Positions 52,582 to 61,881 of a DNA stretch of 64,000 nt are shown here, in pieces; positions within the stretch are counted from its first letter, which is position 1, and each line of letters opens with the position of its first letter. A model generated the notes under the pieces. The model worked only from the letters and a program-made list of their open reading frames with translations. It was not told the origin of the DNA and did not search any database. The translations under genes and the position numbers were made by a program. The stretch comes from CAYPFY01 sp964410105 (GTDB lineage Bacteria > Bacteroidota > Ignavibacteria > UBA10030 > SZUA-254), in NCBI GenBank assembly GCA_964410105.1, contig CAYPFY010000005.1:1-64000 (forward strand), in the 5' to 3' direction.

Positions 52582-54891
52582 ATGAAGAATCTCATCCTGT
52601 TACTCGTTGGGACTGTCACAATTCTGCACGCGCAGGACGCCTCCGGGCAGGACACTGCAATTTACTACTTCCCCCCCGTCACCGTCAGTCCGACGGCGGC
52701 GTTTGAGAGACAGACCCCTGTCACATTCTCGAATTTGACCAGGGAGCAGATACAGGATCGCTACTCCATTCAGGATGTCCCGGTTTTGCTCTCTGAATTG
52801 CCGTCGATCACCTATTATTCGGAGAATGGAAACGGCATCGGATACAGTCACCTGAACCTGCGGGGATTCGAGCAGCGCCGGCTCTCGATAATGGTCAACG
52901 GGGTTCCACAGAACGACCCGGAGGATCATGACGTCTACTGGATCGATTTCCCCGATCTCATGGCGGGGGCGGAAAACATCCAGGTGCAGCGCGGGGCCGG
53001 GAGCGAATTCTACGGACCTCCTGCGATAGGCGGTTCGATCAATATCATCACGAATCCGTTCAGTCAGAGGCCGGGGGTGCGCCTGGAGAGCTCCTTTGGT
53101 TTCCAGGAATTCGGGGATAGCAGCGAATCGGTCATGCTCGGGACCCGGAAATTCCAGGCATCCGTCAATTCCGGGCTGATTGACCGCCGGTATCTGATAT
53201 ATGGAAAGCTCGGAAAAATCGTGAGCAACGGGTACAGAATAAACTCCTGGGCCGAGCTCAATTCCTACTTCCTCGGCGCCGTGCGGATTGATGAAAACAT
53301 GACCACCCGCATCAATTTCTATGGGGGCCCCATTCAAGATGCCTTGGCCTACGTAGGGATCCCCAAGTCGTACAACGAGGACAAGCGGCTGCGGAGGATC
53401 AACTATAGCGACTGGGCATATGACAGCACGGGGATGAATCTTTCGTACAGCGTCCTGCAGAAGCCGCAGGCCACGGAGGAATTCTCGCAGCCTCACTACG
53501 AGCTTATTCATGACTGGAGAATATCGAGAGAAGTCGCGCTCCACAACACCCTTTTCTATCTGCAGGGAGACGGGTACTTTCTTTACGACGGCGACTGGAT
53601 CCCGTATCCCGATGCGAACGGAAACCCGACCCCCTCCATACTCTGGTTTCGCAACAATGTGGGGTACGACTCCACCTTCGGCGTATCGACATTTCCTGCG
53701 TTCATCATCAGGGGCTTCGTCGGCAACAAGCAATGGGGGTGGCTGCCGCACCTGGAGATAAACCATGGCACCGGGAATCTCATCCTCGGGGGCGAAGTCA
53801 GGATACACCGTTCCCTTCATTACGGTAAAATCGAGTATGCCTCGCAATACCCTTCCGCCTCCTTTGACCCCGACTTCAGGATCTACGAATACAACGGCGA
53901 GAAGGACATTTTTTCGCTCTATGGTCATGAGCTGTACCGCGCAGACGAAAAGACAAACGTCATGGCGGAGATCCAGCTTGCCTGGAACCGTTACGGAATT
54001 CAAAACGAGAAATTTCTGGGGAACAACTTTTCCTACCCCTATTTCTTCGTCAATCCCCGCATCGGGCTGAACGAGAATTTTTCCGACAACCTCAATGCTT
54101 ACGCATCGGCAGCCTACACATCGAGGGAACCGACGCTCAGGAACCTCTATGCTGCGGAGGACACCTATTTTGGGGCAGCGCCGCAATTCAGGGGAGACAC
54201 CACAGGCGGGGTCGTCCGCTATGACTTCACCCAGCCGCTGGCTCAGCCTGAGCATCTTCTTGACATCGAAGTGGGGGGGTCACTCAAGACTGTCAGGGCA
54301 CAGCTTTCAGCAAGTTTCTTCTGGATGGAATTCACCGATGAGCTCGTCAAGAGCGGGCAGGTGGACATCTTCGGCCAGCCTGTAACAGGCAATGCCGAGC
54401 GAACACGCCATCTTGGGGTCGAGATTGAGGGTTCGGCTGGGCTCTCGGATGCCATCACGATTGGGGGAAACGCGGCGATCTCGAGCAATCGTCTTATCCG
54501 GCACACCGAATACGTTCCTTCCACCGATGCGACGGGGGCAGCGGTGTACGCGCCGGTTTCGCTCGACGGAAACCCGATCGCGGGCTTTCCCGACTTTCTC
54601 GGGAACCTGCGGCTCTCGTACCGGGGAGGAAGCATTGCGTCCTCGCTCACGGTCAAGTATGTGGGGAGTTTTTACACCGACAATTTCAAGAACGAGGCGA
54701 ATAAGAACGACGACTATATCGTTGTCAACGGCGAAATCCTGTTGGATCTCCTAGGATTCAACTCGGAGTTCACCCTTCGGGGCGAGGTGCGGAATATATT
54801 TAACAGGCTGTACTTTGCTGGCGGGGAAGGGGAAAAATTTTTCCCGGCGGCCGAGCGGAATTATCTCTTCGGGATCGTGGCGAGATTCTGA
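52582..54891 (+). CDS. TonB-dependent outer-membrane receptor, predicted thiamine uptake
   Basis: A 769-aa TonB-dependent receptor: signal peptide (about 1-22), plug domain about 45-170 with LSELPSITYYSENGNGIGYS, LNLRGF and VQRGAGSEFYGPPAIGGSIN, then a barrel with the terminal strand ERNYLFGIVARF. Because it sits directly behind a TPP riboswitch and before a thiamine pyrophosphokinase, thiamine or a related compound is the likely substrate, as for the OMR1-type receptors known in Bacteroidota. No TonB box was identified with certainty. Confidence 0.9.
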   Translation: MKNLILLLVGTVTILHAQDASGQDTAIYYFPPVTVSPTAAFERQTPVTFSNLTREQIQDRYSIQDVPVLLSELPSITYYSENGNGIGYSHLNLRGFEQRRLSIMVNGVPQNDPEDHDVYWIDFPDLMAGAENIQVQRGAGSEFYGPPAIGGSINIITNPFSQRPGVRLESSFGFQEFGDSSESVMLGTRKFQASVNSGLIDRRYLIYGKLGKIVSNGYRINSWAELNSYFLGAVRIDENMTTRINFYGGPIQDALAYVGIPKSYNEDKRLRRINYSDWAYDSTGMNLSYSVLQKPQATEEFSQPHYELIHDWRISREVALHNTLFYLQGDGYFLYDGDWIPYPDANGNPTPSILWFRNNVGYDSTFGVSTFPAFIIRGFVGNKQWGWLPHLEINHGTGNLILGGEVRIHRSLHYGKIEYASQYPSASFDPDFRIYEYNGEKDIFSLYGHELYRADEKTNVMAEIQLAWNRYGIQNEKFLGNNFSYPYFFVNPRIGLNENFSDNLNAYASAAYTSREPTLRNLYAAEDTYFGAAPQFRGDTTGGVVRYDFTQPLAQPEHLLDIEVGGSLKTVRAQLSASFFWMEFTDELVKSGQVDIFGQPVTGNAERTRHLGVEIEGSAGLSDAITIGGNAAISSNRLIRHTEYVPSTDATGAAVYAPVSLDGNPIAGFPDFLGNLRLSYRGGSIASSLTVKYVGSFYTDNFKNEANKNDDYIVVNGEILLDLLGFNSEFTLRGEVRNIFNRLYFAGGEGEKFFPAAERNYLFGIVARF

Positions 54892-55509
54892 ATGCGGGCC
54901 CTCATCATCGCCAACGGCTCTATTCCCGCCGCGGATCTAACCCGTAGGACAGCTGCGCGGTCGGGGCTGATCGTCTGCGCGGACGGCGGGGCAAACCATG
55001 CACGTGAATTGGAGATTGTTCCCCACGTCATAATCGGTGATTTCGACTCCGTCGTGCCTTCGACACTGCAATACTTCAGCGGGGCAAGACAGCTCCGCAT
55101 CGCAGATCAGGATAGCACAGACCTTGAGAAGGCCATCAAATTCTGCATCGAGCAAAAAGCATCGCAGATTGATGTGATCGGTGCCTCGGGAGACCGCGTG
55201 GACCATGTCACCGGCGCACTCGGATGTTTCAAGAAATTTCCGAAAGCTCACCTTGAGCTGATCGACAGCGTGGGGACGCTGAGCCGCATCGATGGTCTTG
55301 TCACATTCGAAGCTGCAGCGGGTGAGAAAATTTCGCTTATACCTCTTGAGCGCTGCACGGGGATTACGACGGAAAACCTGCTCTATCCTTTACAGGATGC
55401 CATGCTCGAGTTGGGAGTGCGGGAGGGTATCAGCAACCAGGCGGTAGGGCGCCCGGTGACAATCTCGGTCGTGACCGGAACACTGCTCCTTTACCGGTTT
55501 CACCGATGA
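54892..55509 (+). CDS. Thiamine pyrophosphokinase
   Basis: Transfers pyrophosphate from ATP to thiamine to give TPP, the salvage route. At 205 aa it has the family motifs IVCADGGANHA (about residues 27-37), IIGDFDSV, DQDSTDLEKAI and GASGDRVDHVTGALG. The ATG directly follows the receptor stop (TGAATG), indicating tight coupling. TPK is commonly called thiN or tnr3 in such operons. Confidence 0.95.
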   Translation: MRALIIANGSIPAADLTRRTAARSGLIVCADGGANHARELEIVPHVIIGDFDSVVPSTLQYFSGARQLRIADQDSTDLEKAIKFCIEQKASQIDVIGASGDRVDHVTGALGCFKKFPKAHLELIDSVGTLSRIDGLVTFEAAAGEKISLIPLERCTGITTENLLYPLQDAMLELGVREGISNQAVGRPVTISVVTGTLLLYRFHR

Positions 55510-55549
55510 AGGCTCACCCGATTGTCGCCCGACGGAGGAGTAATCCCCG

Positions 55550-56974
55550 GTGATCCATCTTGCCCCTTCCGACATCGCAGTCATCTTCCTCTACTTCGGT
55601 GCTGTGATTTTTGTTGGTTTCCGGGCGGCCCGGAAGTCACGAGGCACCGAGGAGGATTTCCTTCTCGCAGGCCGATCGTTGACACTGCCGATTTTCGTCA
55701 TGACCCTGGTATCCACCTGGTATGGAGGCATACTCGGAGTGGGAGAGTTTTCCTACCGGTACGGCATATCGAACTGGGTTGTGCAGGGCGTTCCATATTA
55801 CATCTTTGCGGCCATTTTCGCTCTGTTCCTCGCCAAGAAGATAAGGGCAACGGGCCTCTACACGATCCCCGATAAGCTCGAGGCAGAATACGACAGGAAG
55901 ACTGCGATTCTTGGATCGATCCTGACCTTTATACTGATGACGCCCGCTCCCTACATCCTGATGCTGAGCGTGTTTCTTCAGATGCTCTTCGGATGGAGCA
56001 TGGCTCTTTGCCTGTTTGTCACTGCGGTCGTGGCGGCCTCGTACCTTTATGTCGGCGGATTCCGATCTGATGTCGAGACTGACGTTCTCGAGTTTTTTCT
56101 CATGTTCGCCGGATTCGCGGTAATACTTCCCTTCAGTTACATGAAATTCGGTGGAACAGATTTCCTCACCTCGCACCTCCCCCCCTTGCATCTCACATGG
56201 CACGGGGGCAATTCGGCGCAGTACATCATAGTCTGGTTCTTCATTGCCCTCTGGACACTCGTCGACCCAGCGTTTCATCAGCGATGTTATGCAGCAAAGG
56301 ATGGGTCTGTCGCGCAACGGGGGATTCTGATTTCCATCATATTCTGGCTCGCGTTTGATTTCTTGACCGCGACGGCCGGGCTTTACGCCCGGGCGGCGAT
56401 CCCGGGCCTGAGCGAGCCGATGAGGGCCTATCCCCTGCTCGCGGAAACGGTGCTCCCCCCCCTAGCCAAGGGTCTCTTCTATGTCGGAATGCTTGCGACA
56501 ATCATGTCGACACTCAACACACTAGCCTTTGTTTCGGCACAGACCCTAGGCAGGGATTTTTGGCTGCGTTTGAAGGGGATACCGCTGGGATCGGCCTCAT
56601 CGGAACAATCATCTCTGCGTTCAACTCAGGCGTGTCTTGTCATTTCCTTTCTTTTGTCCATAGGCCTGGCCCTCTTGATACCGAGCGTGATCAACATGTG
56701 GTATACGATCGGCACGGTGATCATCCCGGGATTATTGATTCCATTAATGTCCAGTTATTTCGTGCGGTGGAAAATCGCGCCCGGCATGGCATTCCTTTCA
56801 ATGCTATCAGGATGGTTGGTTTCGTCCGGGTGGTTAGTCGCGGGACAGGGTCAAGGGGGCGGCTATCCACTCAACGTTGAACCGATGTATCCCGGGCTGG
56901 CAGCATCGGCCTTTGTCTGGATCTGGGGACGGAGATTCTCTTCCCCAGATCAGACGCTGAATACGCAAGCCTAA
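55550..56974 (+). CDS. Sodium:solute symporter (SSS), predicted thiamine or precursor transporter
   Basis: A 474-aa carrier with about 13 hydrophobic helices. The SSS features are AGRSLTLPIFVMTLVSTWYGG (about residues 40-60) and GLFYVGMLATIMSTLNT (about 300). It starts with GTG after ACGGAGGAG, 40 nt downstream of TPK. In related operons the inner-membrane transporter is usually PnuT; here an SSS member holds that place. SSS carriers under TPP riboswitches (ThiV type) have been proposed to move thiamine precursors. The substrate is inferred from position only. Confidence 0.85.
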   Translation: MIHLAPSDIAVIFLYFGAVIFVGFRAARKSRGTEEDFLLAGRSLTLPIFVMTLVSTWYGGILGVGEFSYRYGISNWVVQGVPYYIFAAIFALFLAKKIRATGLYTIPDKLEAEYDRKTAILGSILTFILMTPAPYILMLSVFLQMLFGWSMALCLFVTAVVAASYLYVGGFRSDVETDVLEFFLMFAGFAVILPFSYMKFGGTDFLTSHLPPLHLTWHGGNSAQYIIVWFFIALWTLVDPAFHQRCYAAKDGSVAQRGILISIIFWLAFDFLTATAGLYARAAIPGLSEPMRAYPLLAETVLPPLAKGLFYVGMLATIMSTLNTLAFVSAQTLGRDFWLRLKGIPLGSASSEQSSLRSTQACLVISFLLSIGLALLIPSVINMWYTIGTVIIPGLLIPLMSSYFVRWKIAPGMAFLSMLSGWLVSSGWLVAGQGQGGGYPLNVEPMYPGLAASAFVWIWGRRFSSPDQTLNTQA

Positions 56975-57142
56975 AATATGGAACCTAGGGGGTGAGTAGA
57001 GGGTTTTGGTCGAGATAGGCGGTCAGTTCAGGGTAACACATGACGTCTGGCAAGAGCTCATAGTCGGATTTGATCTGACGGATACCCAATGAGCTGTTTA
57101 CCCGCATCTGCGGGACTGTAAACTCCTCAAATGCGACAAGGA

Positions 57143-57190
57143 AGCCGATAAAAAAGCGGCGGCTCCCCCATCGGAACCGCCGCCCGTCCC
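57143..57190 (-). terminator. Rho-independent terminator after the T9SS propeller gene
   Basis: On the minus strand, GGCGGCGGTTCC pairs with GGGAGCCGCCGC around a short loop, followed by TTTTTT. It lies 25-70 nt beyond the stop at 57215. Confidence 0.75.
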
Positions 57191-57214
57191 TTGCCTCCAC
57201 ATAGGTAATAGCCG

Positions 57215-58861
57215 CTATTTCATGAGAAGCATCTTCTTCACCTGTTGAAACTTCCCGTTGTTTGCAACGATCCGATAAAAATACGTTCCGCTCGCAAGAT
57301 CCGATGCGTTCACATCCACCTCATGGAGGCCCTGGGAGTAGTACTCGTTATGAACCAGGGTTCGCACTTCTCTCCCCAATAGGTCATAGATCGTTAGACT
57401 AACGGGTCCGGGTTCCCGAAGAGTGAACCGTATCTTGGTAGCCGGATTGAAGGGATTCGGATAGTTCTGCGAGAGTTGATATTGATTCGGGTCGGATGCA
57501 GACTGTGGAGAACCCCCAACGAAGGCGGCGCGCGACGTAAAAGTACCTCCGGTATAGTACTTCACAAGGAACAGATCCTGCGGAAGCCCGCTGAGGGTAT
57601 TCTGATTTGTGGAGCCGAAGAGCACCAGACTGCTGTCATTATTGCTCGACGCCATGCCGACGCAGAGATTGCCGAGGCCGCCACCTCCGGCATTGCTCGG
57701 ATCGTATATGGTTTCCGATTGGAATGTGCCTGAGGAATTAAATCTGTCAAGAACATACTTCGTAGGACTGGCATTTGTCGTCCCGCTGGTATAGAAGTCC
57801 CCGGTTGTCCCATTAATCCTGATGGTAGTCCAGGTGGAGGGCGTCGTAGCATCTCCCGACCATGCGTTCACCCCTGTCGTCTTGTCGATCTTGAAAAACT
57901 GTGAGCCGTTTGCGTGATACCCAGCAGCATAAACGGCGTTGTTATCTATAGCCATTCCTCCCGACGCAAACTGGAACGATGAGCAATTATACGAGCGGTT
58001 CGCCCAGCTTTGAGTTCCCGAGGGGGTATATTTGATGGTGGCGACATCGGCGTCGCCGCACGACGCGTAGCTGGTGCCGGTTACATAGCATCCGGACGTG
58101 TCTGCGATCAGATTCAGAGGAAGGTCGGAGCCCCCATTATCGTAGGTTTTCACCCACTGCTGGGCAATATTCAGGTCATACTTCACGGTGAGATAGTTCG
58201 GATTGGAGCTCCCTGCCTTGGCGAGCACATAGATCGCCGAATTGGGAACCAGGGCAGCGCCTACGACGATATCCGAGTCCCCGCTGTCGTAATGACTGTC
58301 TCCCTGGAAGCCGAGAACGGCGTCGTATTTCAATATCGTGACGTCGTATTTGGTGGAAACAGTGACCCTGCTCATTCCGACAACGTAAAACACGTTTGAT
58401 CCGGGTCCTGCTGGCAGGATTTTGACTGCGTCGTCATTTCGGTTAAGGGAGTTATAGTCATACCGTTTCACGTTGGAATTGCTCATGACGGTTGTTCCCC
58501 CCGTATCGATAACAAAGGATGCTATGTCGTAATCGGTACCGGACTGGCTCTTCCCAGTAATAAACAGGTAGGAGCCCTGGACGGCGATTGATTTCGCCTG
58601 GTCGTTATTGCCATTGTCGTACGTCTGCAACCACTTCAGCACACCGTTCCGGTCGAACTTTGCAACAAGATAGTCATACTCATTCGACGTATTCTTGATC
58701 CACCCGGCGACATAAATATTGCCGTTTACATCGACCGCCGCGTCATTGATCTGGTCATCCTTTCCATAACCGTCAAGTTGCAGTTTAAATTTATATGTTG
58801 GTTGGCCGAACGCGCTCGTGAGGCCGACGCAAAGAAGACCTATGAGAATAGAGAATTTCAT
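57215..58861 (-). CDS. Secreted SBBP-like beta-propeller protein with T9SS sorting domain
   Basis: A 548-aa exported protein starting at ATG 58861 (GGAGG 6 nt upstream; the longer frame is not supported), signal peptide about 1-19. The body repeats DV.GNIYVAGW....YDYLVAKFDRNG.L.W, an SBBP/NHL-like propeller blade, about seven times. The C-terminus has LSQNYPNPFNPATKI and ends KKMLLMK (T9SS). A tandem-operator promoter at 59270-59336 faces it, about 400 nt upstream. Confidence 0.85.
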   Translation of the reverse strand: MKFSILIGLLCVGLTSAFGQPTYKFKLQLDGYGKDDQINDAAVDVNGNIYVAGWIKNTSNEYDYLVAKFDRNGVLKWLQTYDNGNNDQAKSIAVQGSYLFITGKSQSGTDYDIASFVIDTGGTTVMSNSNVKRYDYNSLNRNDDAVKILPAGPGSNVFYVVGMSRVTVSTKYDVTILKYDAVLGFQGDSHYDSGDSDIVVGAALVPNSAIYVLAKAGSSNPNYLTVKYDLNIAQQWVKTYDNGGSDLPLNLIADTSGCYVTGTSYASCGDADVATIKYTPSGTQSWANRSYNCSSFQFASGGMAIDNNAVYAAGYHANGSQFFKIDKTTGVNAWSGDATTPSTWTTIRINGTTGDFYTSGTTNASPTKYVLDRFNSSGTFQSETIYDPSNAGGGGLGNLCVGMASSNNDSSLVLFGSTNQNTLSGLPQDLFLVKYYTGGTFTSRAAFVGGSPQSASDPNQYQLSQNYPNPFNPATKIRFTLREPGPVSLTIYDLLGREVRTLVHNEYYSQGLHEVDVNASDLASGTYFYRIVANNGKFQQVKKMLLMK

Positions 58862-59269
58862 TGCGACCTCCAATGGTTTTAGAGTTTTTTTCTGTTTTCC
58901 TGCCTGCGCAAAAGAAGGAGTGCGCTCTGGCGTGGCAGACGCACGGGCGACACGGATCATCCTCTCAGTCCGTCCCTTTCCAGTCTATGGTGAGACTTTT
59001 GCAAAAGTGCGCTGGATCCGTCGACAGCTATGGGTAGTGGGCAGGGAAGGCCCTTGCGAAATCGTCCCCAGAAACCGAGGCTCGATTACAGACCAGTTCC
59101 CCCGTCAACGCTTCTATGGCTTATGCACTGACGACTGCCTCCCGGATGGGGGAGCCCCCGGCCCAAAGCTCTGCGAAACGAGATCTCTCTGCGCCTATCC
59201 TGGATTGTTACCCGGAGAATTCAGCCTCTCCGGGTTTCGAGGGTGAAGTGGTGAAACGAAGGTAATGTC
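58862..59269 (-). other. Gene-free leader of the T9SS propeller gene
   Basis: About 400 bp with no credible gene. If transcription starts at the operator-linked promoter, it is a long untranslated leader. It contains a perfect 9-bp hairpin (59210-59235, ACCCGGAGA/TCTCCGGGT) and a GC-rich inverted segment near 59135-59165. I recognise no known riboswitch class. Confidence 0.5.
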
Positions 59270-59298
59270 AATGTATGCGGAACGAGGGGATGCCGCAA
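59270..59298 (-). promoter_or_regulatory. Operator-linked promoter A, TTGCGG-N17-TACATT
   Basis: On the minus strand, TTGCGG (59298-59293) and TACATT (59275-59270), followed by G, are 17 bp apart. A palindromic operator begins two bases beyond the -35 box, the same geometry as promoter B at 62496-62524. Confidence 0.55.
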
Positions 59299-59299
59299 T

Positions 59300-59336
59300 G
59301 GGGTATATACCTATATATGAGGGGGGTGAACACCCC
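59300..59336. promoter_or_regulatory. Operator cluster A: two palindromes 23 bp apart
   Basis: GGGGT-ATAT-ACCTA at 59300-59313 and GGGGT-GAAC-ACCCC at 59323-59336. The centres are exactly 23 bp apart. The degenerate copy is nearest the promoter. The same layout recurs at 62526-62585. Confidence 0.7.
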
Positions 59337-59363
59337 ATCATCCGTGGGGCGTTCGCAAACCGG

Positions 59364-59993
59364 TTATTTCACAATTCCTTTCAGAATCGCGTATCGGGTG
59401 AGTGTAATGGCATCGTGGAGGTCCAGTTTATTCATGATCTGCTGCCGGTACTTTTCGATCGTCTTAGTACTCAGGCAGAGCGTAGAGCTGATTTGTGAAT
59501 TCGTTTGACCGATGGATATACACTGAAGGATTTCGCGTTCCCTGAGCGTAAGAACCGGTTCGAGGGGTGTCGCGCCGCGGATCTGAAGAATCGCCTTCGA
59601 AACGGTGGGGCTGAAATAAGCGTTTCCTTTCTTGATCTCACGGATTGCGAAAATCAGCTCGCTGGAGGCGGTTTGCTTTACAAGATAACCTCGTACCCCT
59701 GCCTGGATCGCGTGCGTAACGCATTCCACATCATCTGACATTGAAAGAATGATCAGACCGATGGAGGGGTCGCACTCGTGGATTCTGGCCGCTGCCTGGA
59801 GCCCATTCATCTCCGGCATGGTGATATCCATGATCACGATCGAAGGTCGAAGATCCCGGGCGAGCTCGAGAGCGTCGTTCCCCGTGGCGGCTTCTCCGAC
59901 CACGGTGATATCAGGTTCTGCCGAAAGGAGCGCTTTCAGCCCCTGCCTAAAAATTGTATGGTCGTCAGCCAGCAGCACGCCGATTTTCGACAT
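59364..59993 (-). CDS. LuxR/NarL-type response regulator
   Basis: A 209-aa two-component regulator. The receiver domain (about 1-120) has the acidic pair DD near 8-9 and the phospho-acceptor Asp in IVIMDITMPEMNG; the C-terminal LuxR helix-turn-helix (about 143-200) reads LTLREREILQCISIGQTN...STKTIEKYRQQIM. I start at ATG 59993, with GAGGGA 6 nt upstream and 8 nt after the kinase stop. It is encoded last in a four-gene operon. The tandem operators on both sides are its obvious candidate sites. Confidence 0.93.
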   Translation of the reverse strand: MSKIGVLLADDHTIFRQGLKALLSAEPDITVVGEAATGNDALELARDLRPSIVIMDITMPEMNGLQAAARIHECDPSIGLIILSMSDDVECVTHAIQAGVRGYLVKQTASSELIFAIREIKKGNAYFSPTVSKAILQIRGATPLEPVLTLREREILQCISIGQTNSQISSTLCLSTKTIEKYRQQIMNKLDLHDAITLTRYAILKGIVK

Positions 59994-60001
59994 TTTTTCC
60001 C

Positions 60002-61246
60002 TCACTTCCCCGGCATGGGAAGCCTCACATGGAGTGCGGTTCCCCGGCCGGATTTTGAATTGATATCGAGACTGCCTCCCACAAGTTTCATCCGCTCCTG
60101 CATTCCGAGCAATCCGAGATGGGGCCTCGAGCCGTCAAAGTTGCGGCTGACGTTATCGGGGTCAAATCCACGGCCATTATCCCGGATGGCCAGCACGAAA
60201 CACCCGTCCTCCTGGGAGCACTCCACAGCGACACTGGTCGCTGAAGCGTGCTGAGCGATATTGGTGAGCGATTCCTGCAGAACTCGGTAGAGCGCCAGCT
60301 TCTCCGAGCGGCCGAACAGCTCTATCGAGGGGCATTCGACAAAATCAATGGCCACTTTTGTCCGATTTGAGAATTCTCTCAAATATCCCCGGACGACAGG
60401 CAGGAAACCCACCTGGTCAAGCGATTCGGGGAGAAGATCCTGAAGAACCTGCCGCACCCTCCCCATGACCTCGCGGGTCAGGTCCTGAGCATCCTGTAGC
60501 CGGTCGTGGGCGTCTTTCGTTGCAATTCCCGGATCCTTTTTCAAGACCTCCAGGTTTATGGTGATCGCGGCCAGCGTCTGACCGATCTCGTCGTGGAGTT
60601 CGCGTCCGATCCGCAGACGATCATTTTCCTGCACCTGGATGACCTGACGGCTCAACTGAGCCAATCGGTCCTGCATCGCAACCGCCTGGTGGAGCAGCAA
60701 TTCGGATTTTCGCCGAGCGGAGCGCAGGGTACGGTCATAGCTCACCCGCTCGGTGATATCCCTGGCAATGCCCCGAACGGCCCTGGTCTTGCCATTGTCG
60801 ATCACGGGCGAACTCCGAAATTCGAACACGAACAATCGTGACTTATCCCTGGAGAAAACCGGGATCACTCCCGAAACTTCCTTCATGGAGTCGGCAACAG
60901 CCTTCAGATATCTTACAAATTTTGGACGCATTCCTGGGGAGAGAAAATCGGTGACATCCTTCCCGATAAGCGCATCCGGCGGGTATCCGAGCAATGTCGA
61001 AGCAACCCGATTCACGCTCAGGACAACGCCCGTCGCCGAGTGGACATAGACCAGATCCGAGACATTTTCGAAAAGATCGGCGTATCTCCGCTCATTCTCC
61101 TCAAGGAGCGCAAAATGTTCCCTCTGCAGTCTGGCCTTTGTCCTCTCGTTCAGGAAAAGGAGCGCGACCATTCCGATCCCGAGGGTAAGGGCGACGATCG
61201 TTCCTACAAGGAGGATCCACCAGAACTCAGATGTTGGACCGGACAT
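60002..61246 (-). CDS. PAS-domain sensor histidine kinase (NarX/HisKA_3 type)
   Basis: A 414-aa membrane kinase starting at ATG 61246: one membrane helix (about 5-30), a PAS domain about 45-165 (ENVSDLVYVHSATGVVLSVN), a HisKA_3 dimerisation region with phospho-acceptor His in GRELHDEIGQTLAA near 215, and an HATPase_c domain (DNGRGFDPD, LGLLGMQERM, SGRGTALHV). The frame is open further upstream, but that overlaps the membrane-protein gene heavily. The start already overlaps it by 43 nt. It pairs with the LuxR-type regulator 8 nt downstream. Confidence 0.93.
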   Translation of the reverse strand: MSGPTSEFWWILLVGTIVALTLGIGMVALLFLNERTKARLQREHFALLEENERRYADLFENVSDLVYVHSATGVVLSVNRVASTLLGYPPDALIGKDVTDFLSPGMRPKFVRYLKAVADSMKEVSGVIPVFSRDKSRLFVFEFRSSPVIDNGKTRAVRGIARDITERVSYDRTLRSARRKSELLLHQAVAMQDRLAQLSRQVIQVQENDRLRIGRELHDEIGQTLAAITINLEVLKKDPGIATKDAHDRLQDAQDLTREVMGRVRQVLQDLLPESLDQVGFLPVVRGYLREFSNRTKVAIDFVECPSIELFGRSEKLALYRVLQESLTNIAQHASATSVAVECSQEDGCFVLAIRDNGRGFDPDNVSRNFDGSRPHLGLLGMQERMKLVGGSLDINSKSGRGTALHVRLPMPGK

Positions 61247-61863
61247 AGGAAAGCCAAGGCAAAACAGATATTTGTCGCGATGGTGAGGCTCCAGTGCAAA
61301 ACCCAGACGCCGATTGCTTCCTGAACATGGAAGTTCGTCAACACATTCAGGAGCAGGAAGAGCGTCATATTTCCCGCAAAATAAACGATGACCCCCGCAA
61401 CTGCCCACACCCGGAAATTCCGGCTCAGCGGCGAGGCCCCCGCGGAACGGATGGCGAACACAGCTCCGACAGCGGCGGCGATCATCACCGCGGAGGTGAC
61501 AGCTTTGGTAAACTCGGCCTGGCCGGAGAGAGGTTCAAAAGTGAACTTGGAGATCAGCCAGAATCCCGAATACGCAAGAATGCTCCATCGCAACAGCTTT
61601 GCAAACGTTCGGCCCTTTTGCCACGGAGCGACCAACATACTCAGCACGGCAAATTCTATCAGATTATAGACATGGAGGACCCACAAGTTCTGCATGTGCC
61701 GGATAGCCATGAAGAACGTGACAAATTCGGTTGTCGCGCCCAGCGAAACATACGCAAGGAGCAATCTCCGCTCCTTGTCAAGAAGCGATCTCCTGTAAAA
61801 ACTGGCACCTAACGGCAGGGCGTTAGATGCCAGATCAACATACGCAAGGAGAGGAAGATTCAC
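61204..61863 (-). CDS. Polytopic membrane protein of unknown function, sensor-kinase associated
   Basis: A 219-aa protein with about six or seven hydrophobic helices. Conspicuous residues are charged or polar ones inside helices (HVYNLIEF, FWLISKF, FAGNMTLFLLLN) and a short cytoplasmic N-terminus. I do not recognise a named family. It overlaps the kinase gene by 43 nt and lies 18 nt after a small secreted protein gene, so it is probably the sensory or signal-transmitting part of the kinase module. This role is inference. Confidence 0.7.
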   Translation of the reverse strand: MNLPLLAYVDLASNALPLGASFYRRSLLDKERRLLLAYVSLGATTEFVTFFMAIRHMQNLWVLHVYNLIEFAVLSMLVAPWQKGRTFAKLLRWSILAYSGFWLISKFTFEPLSGQAEFTKAVTSAVMIAAAVGAVFAIRSAGASPLSRNFRVWAVAGVIVYFAGNMTLFLLLNVLTNFHVQEAIGVWVLHWSLTIATNICFALAFLCPVQHLSSGGSSL

Positions 61864-61881
61864 GCGTTCGGGATCGGATCG

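Noticed and set aside
52600..54255. Long antisense frame of 551 codons opposite the TonB receptor
   Set aside because: It is a by-product of GC-rich codon use; the sense frame has full TonB-receptor motifs.
56985..57200. 71-codon minus-strand frame between the SSS symporter and the T9SS propeller gene
   Set aside because: Its first third overlaps the terminator of the propeller gene, it has no ribosome site, and only the last 40 residues look protein-like. It could be a gene remnant, but I cannot support it.
59005..59030. Minus-strand sequence resembling a sigma-54 promoter (GCGCACTTTTGCA)
   Set aside because: The invariant GG of the -24 element is missing, so the match is not sufficient despite a sigma-54 activator in the window.
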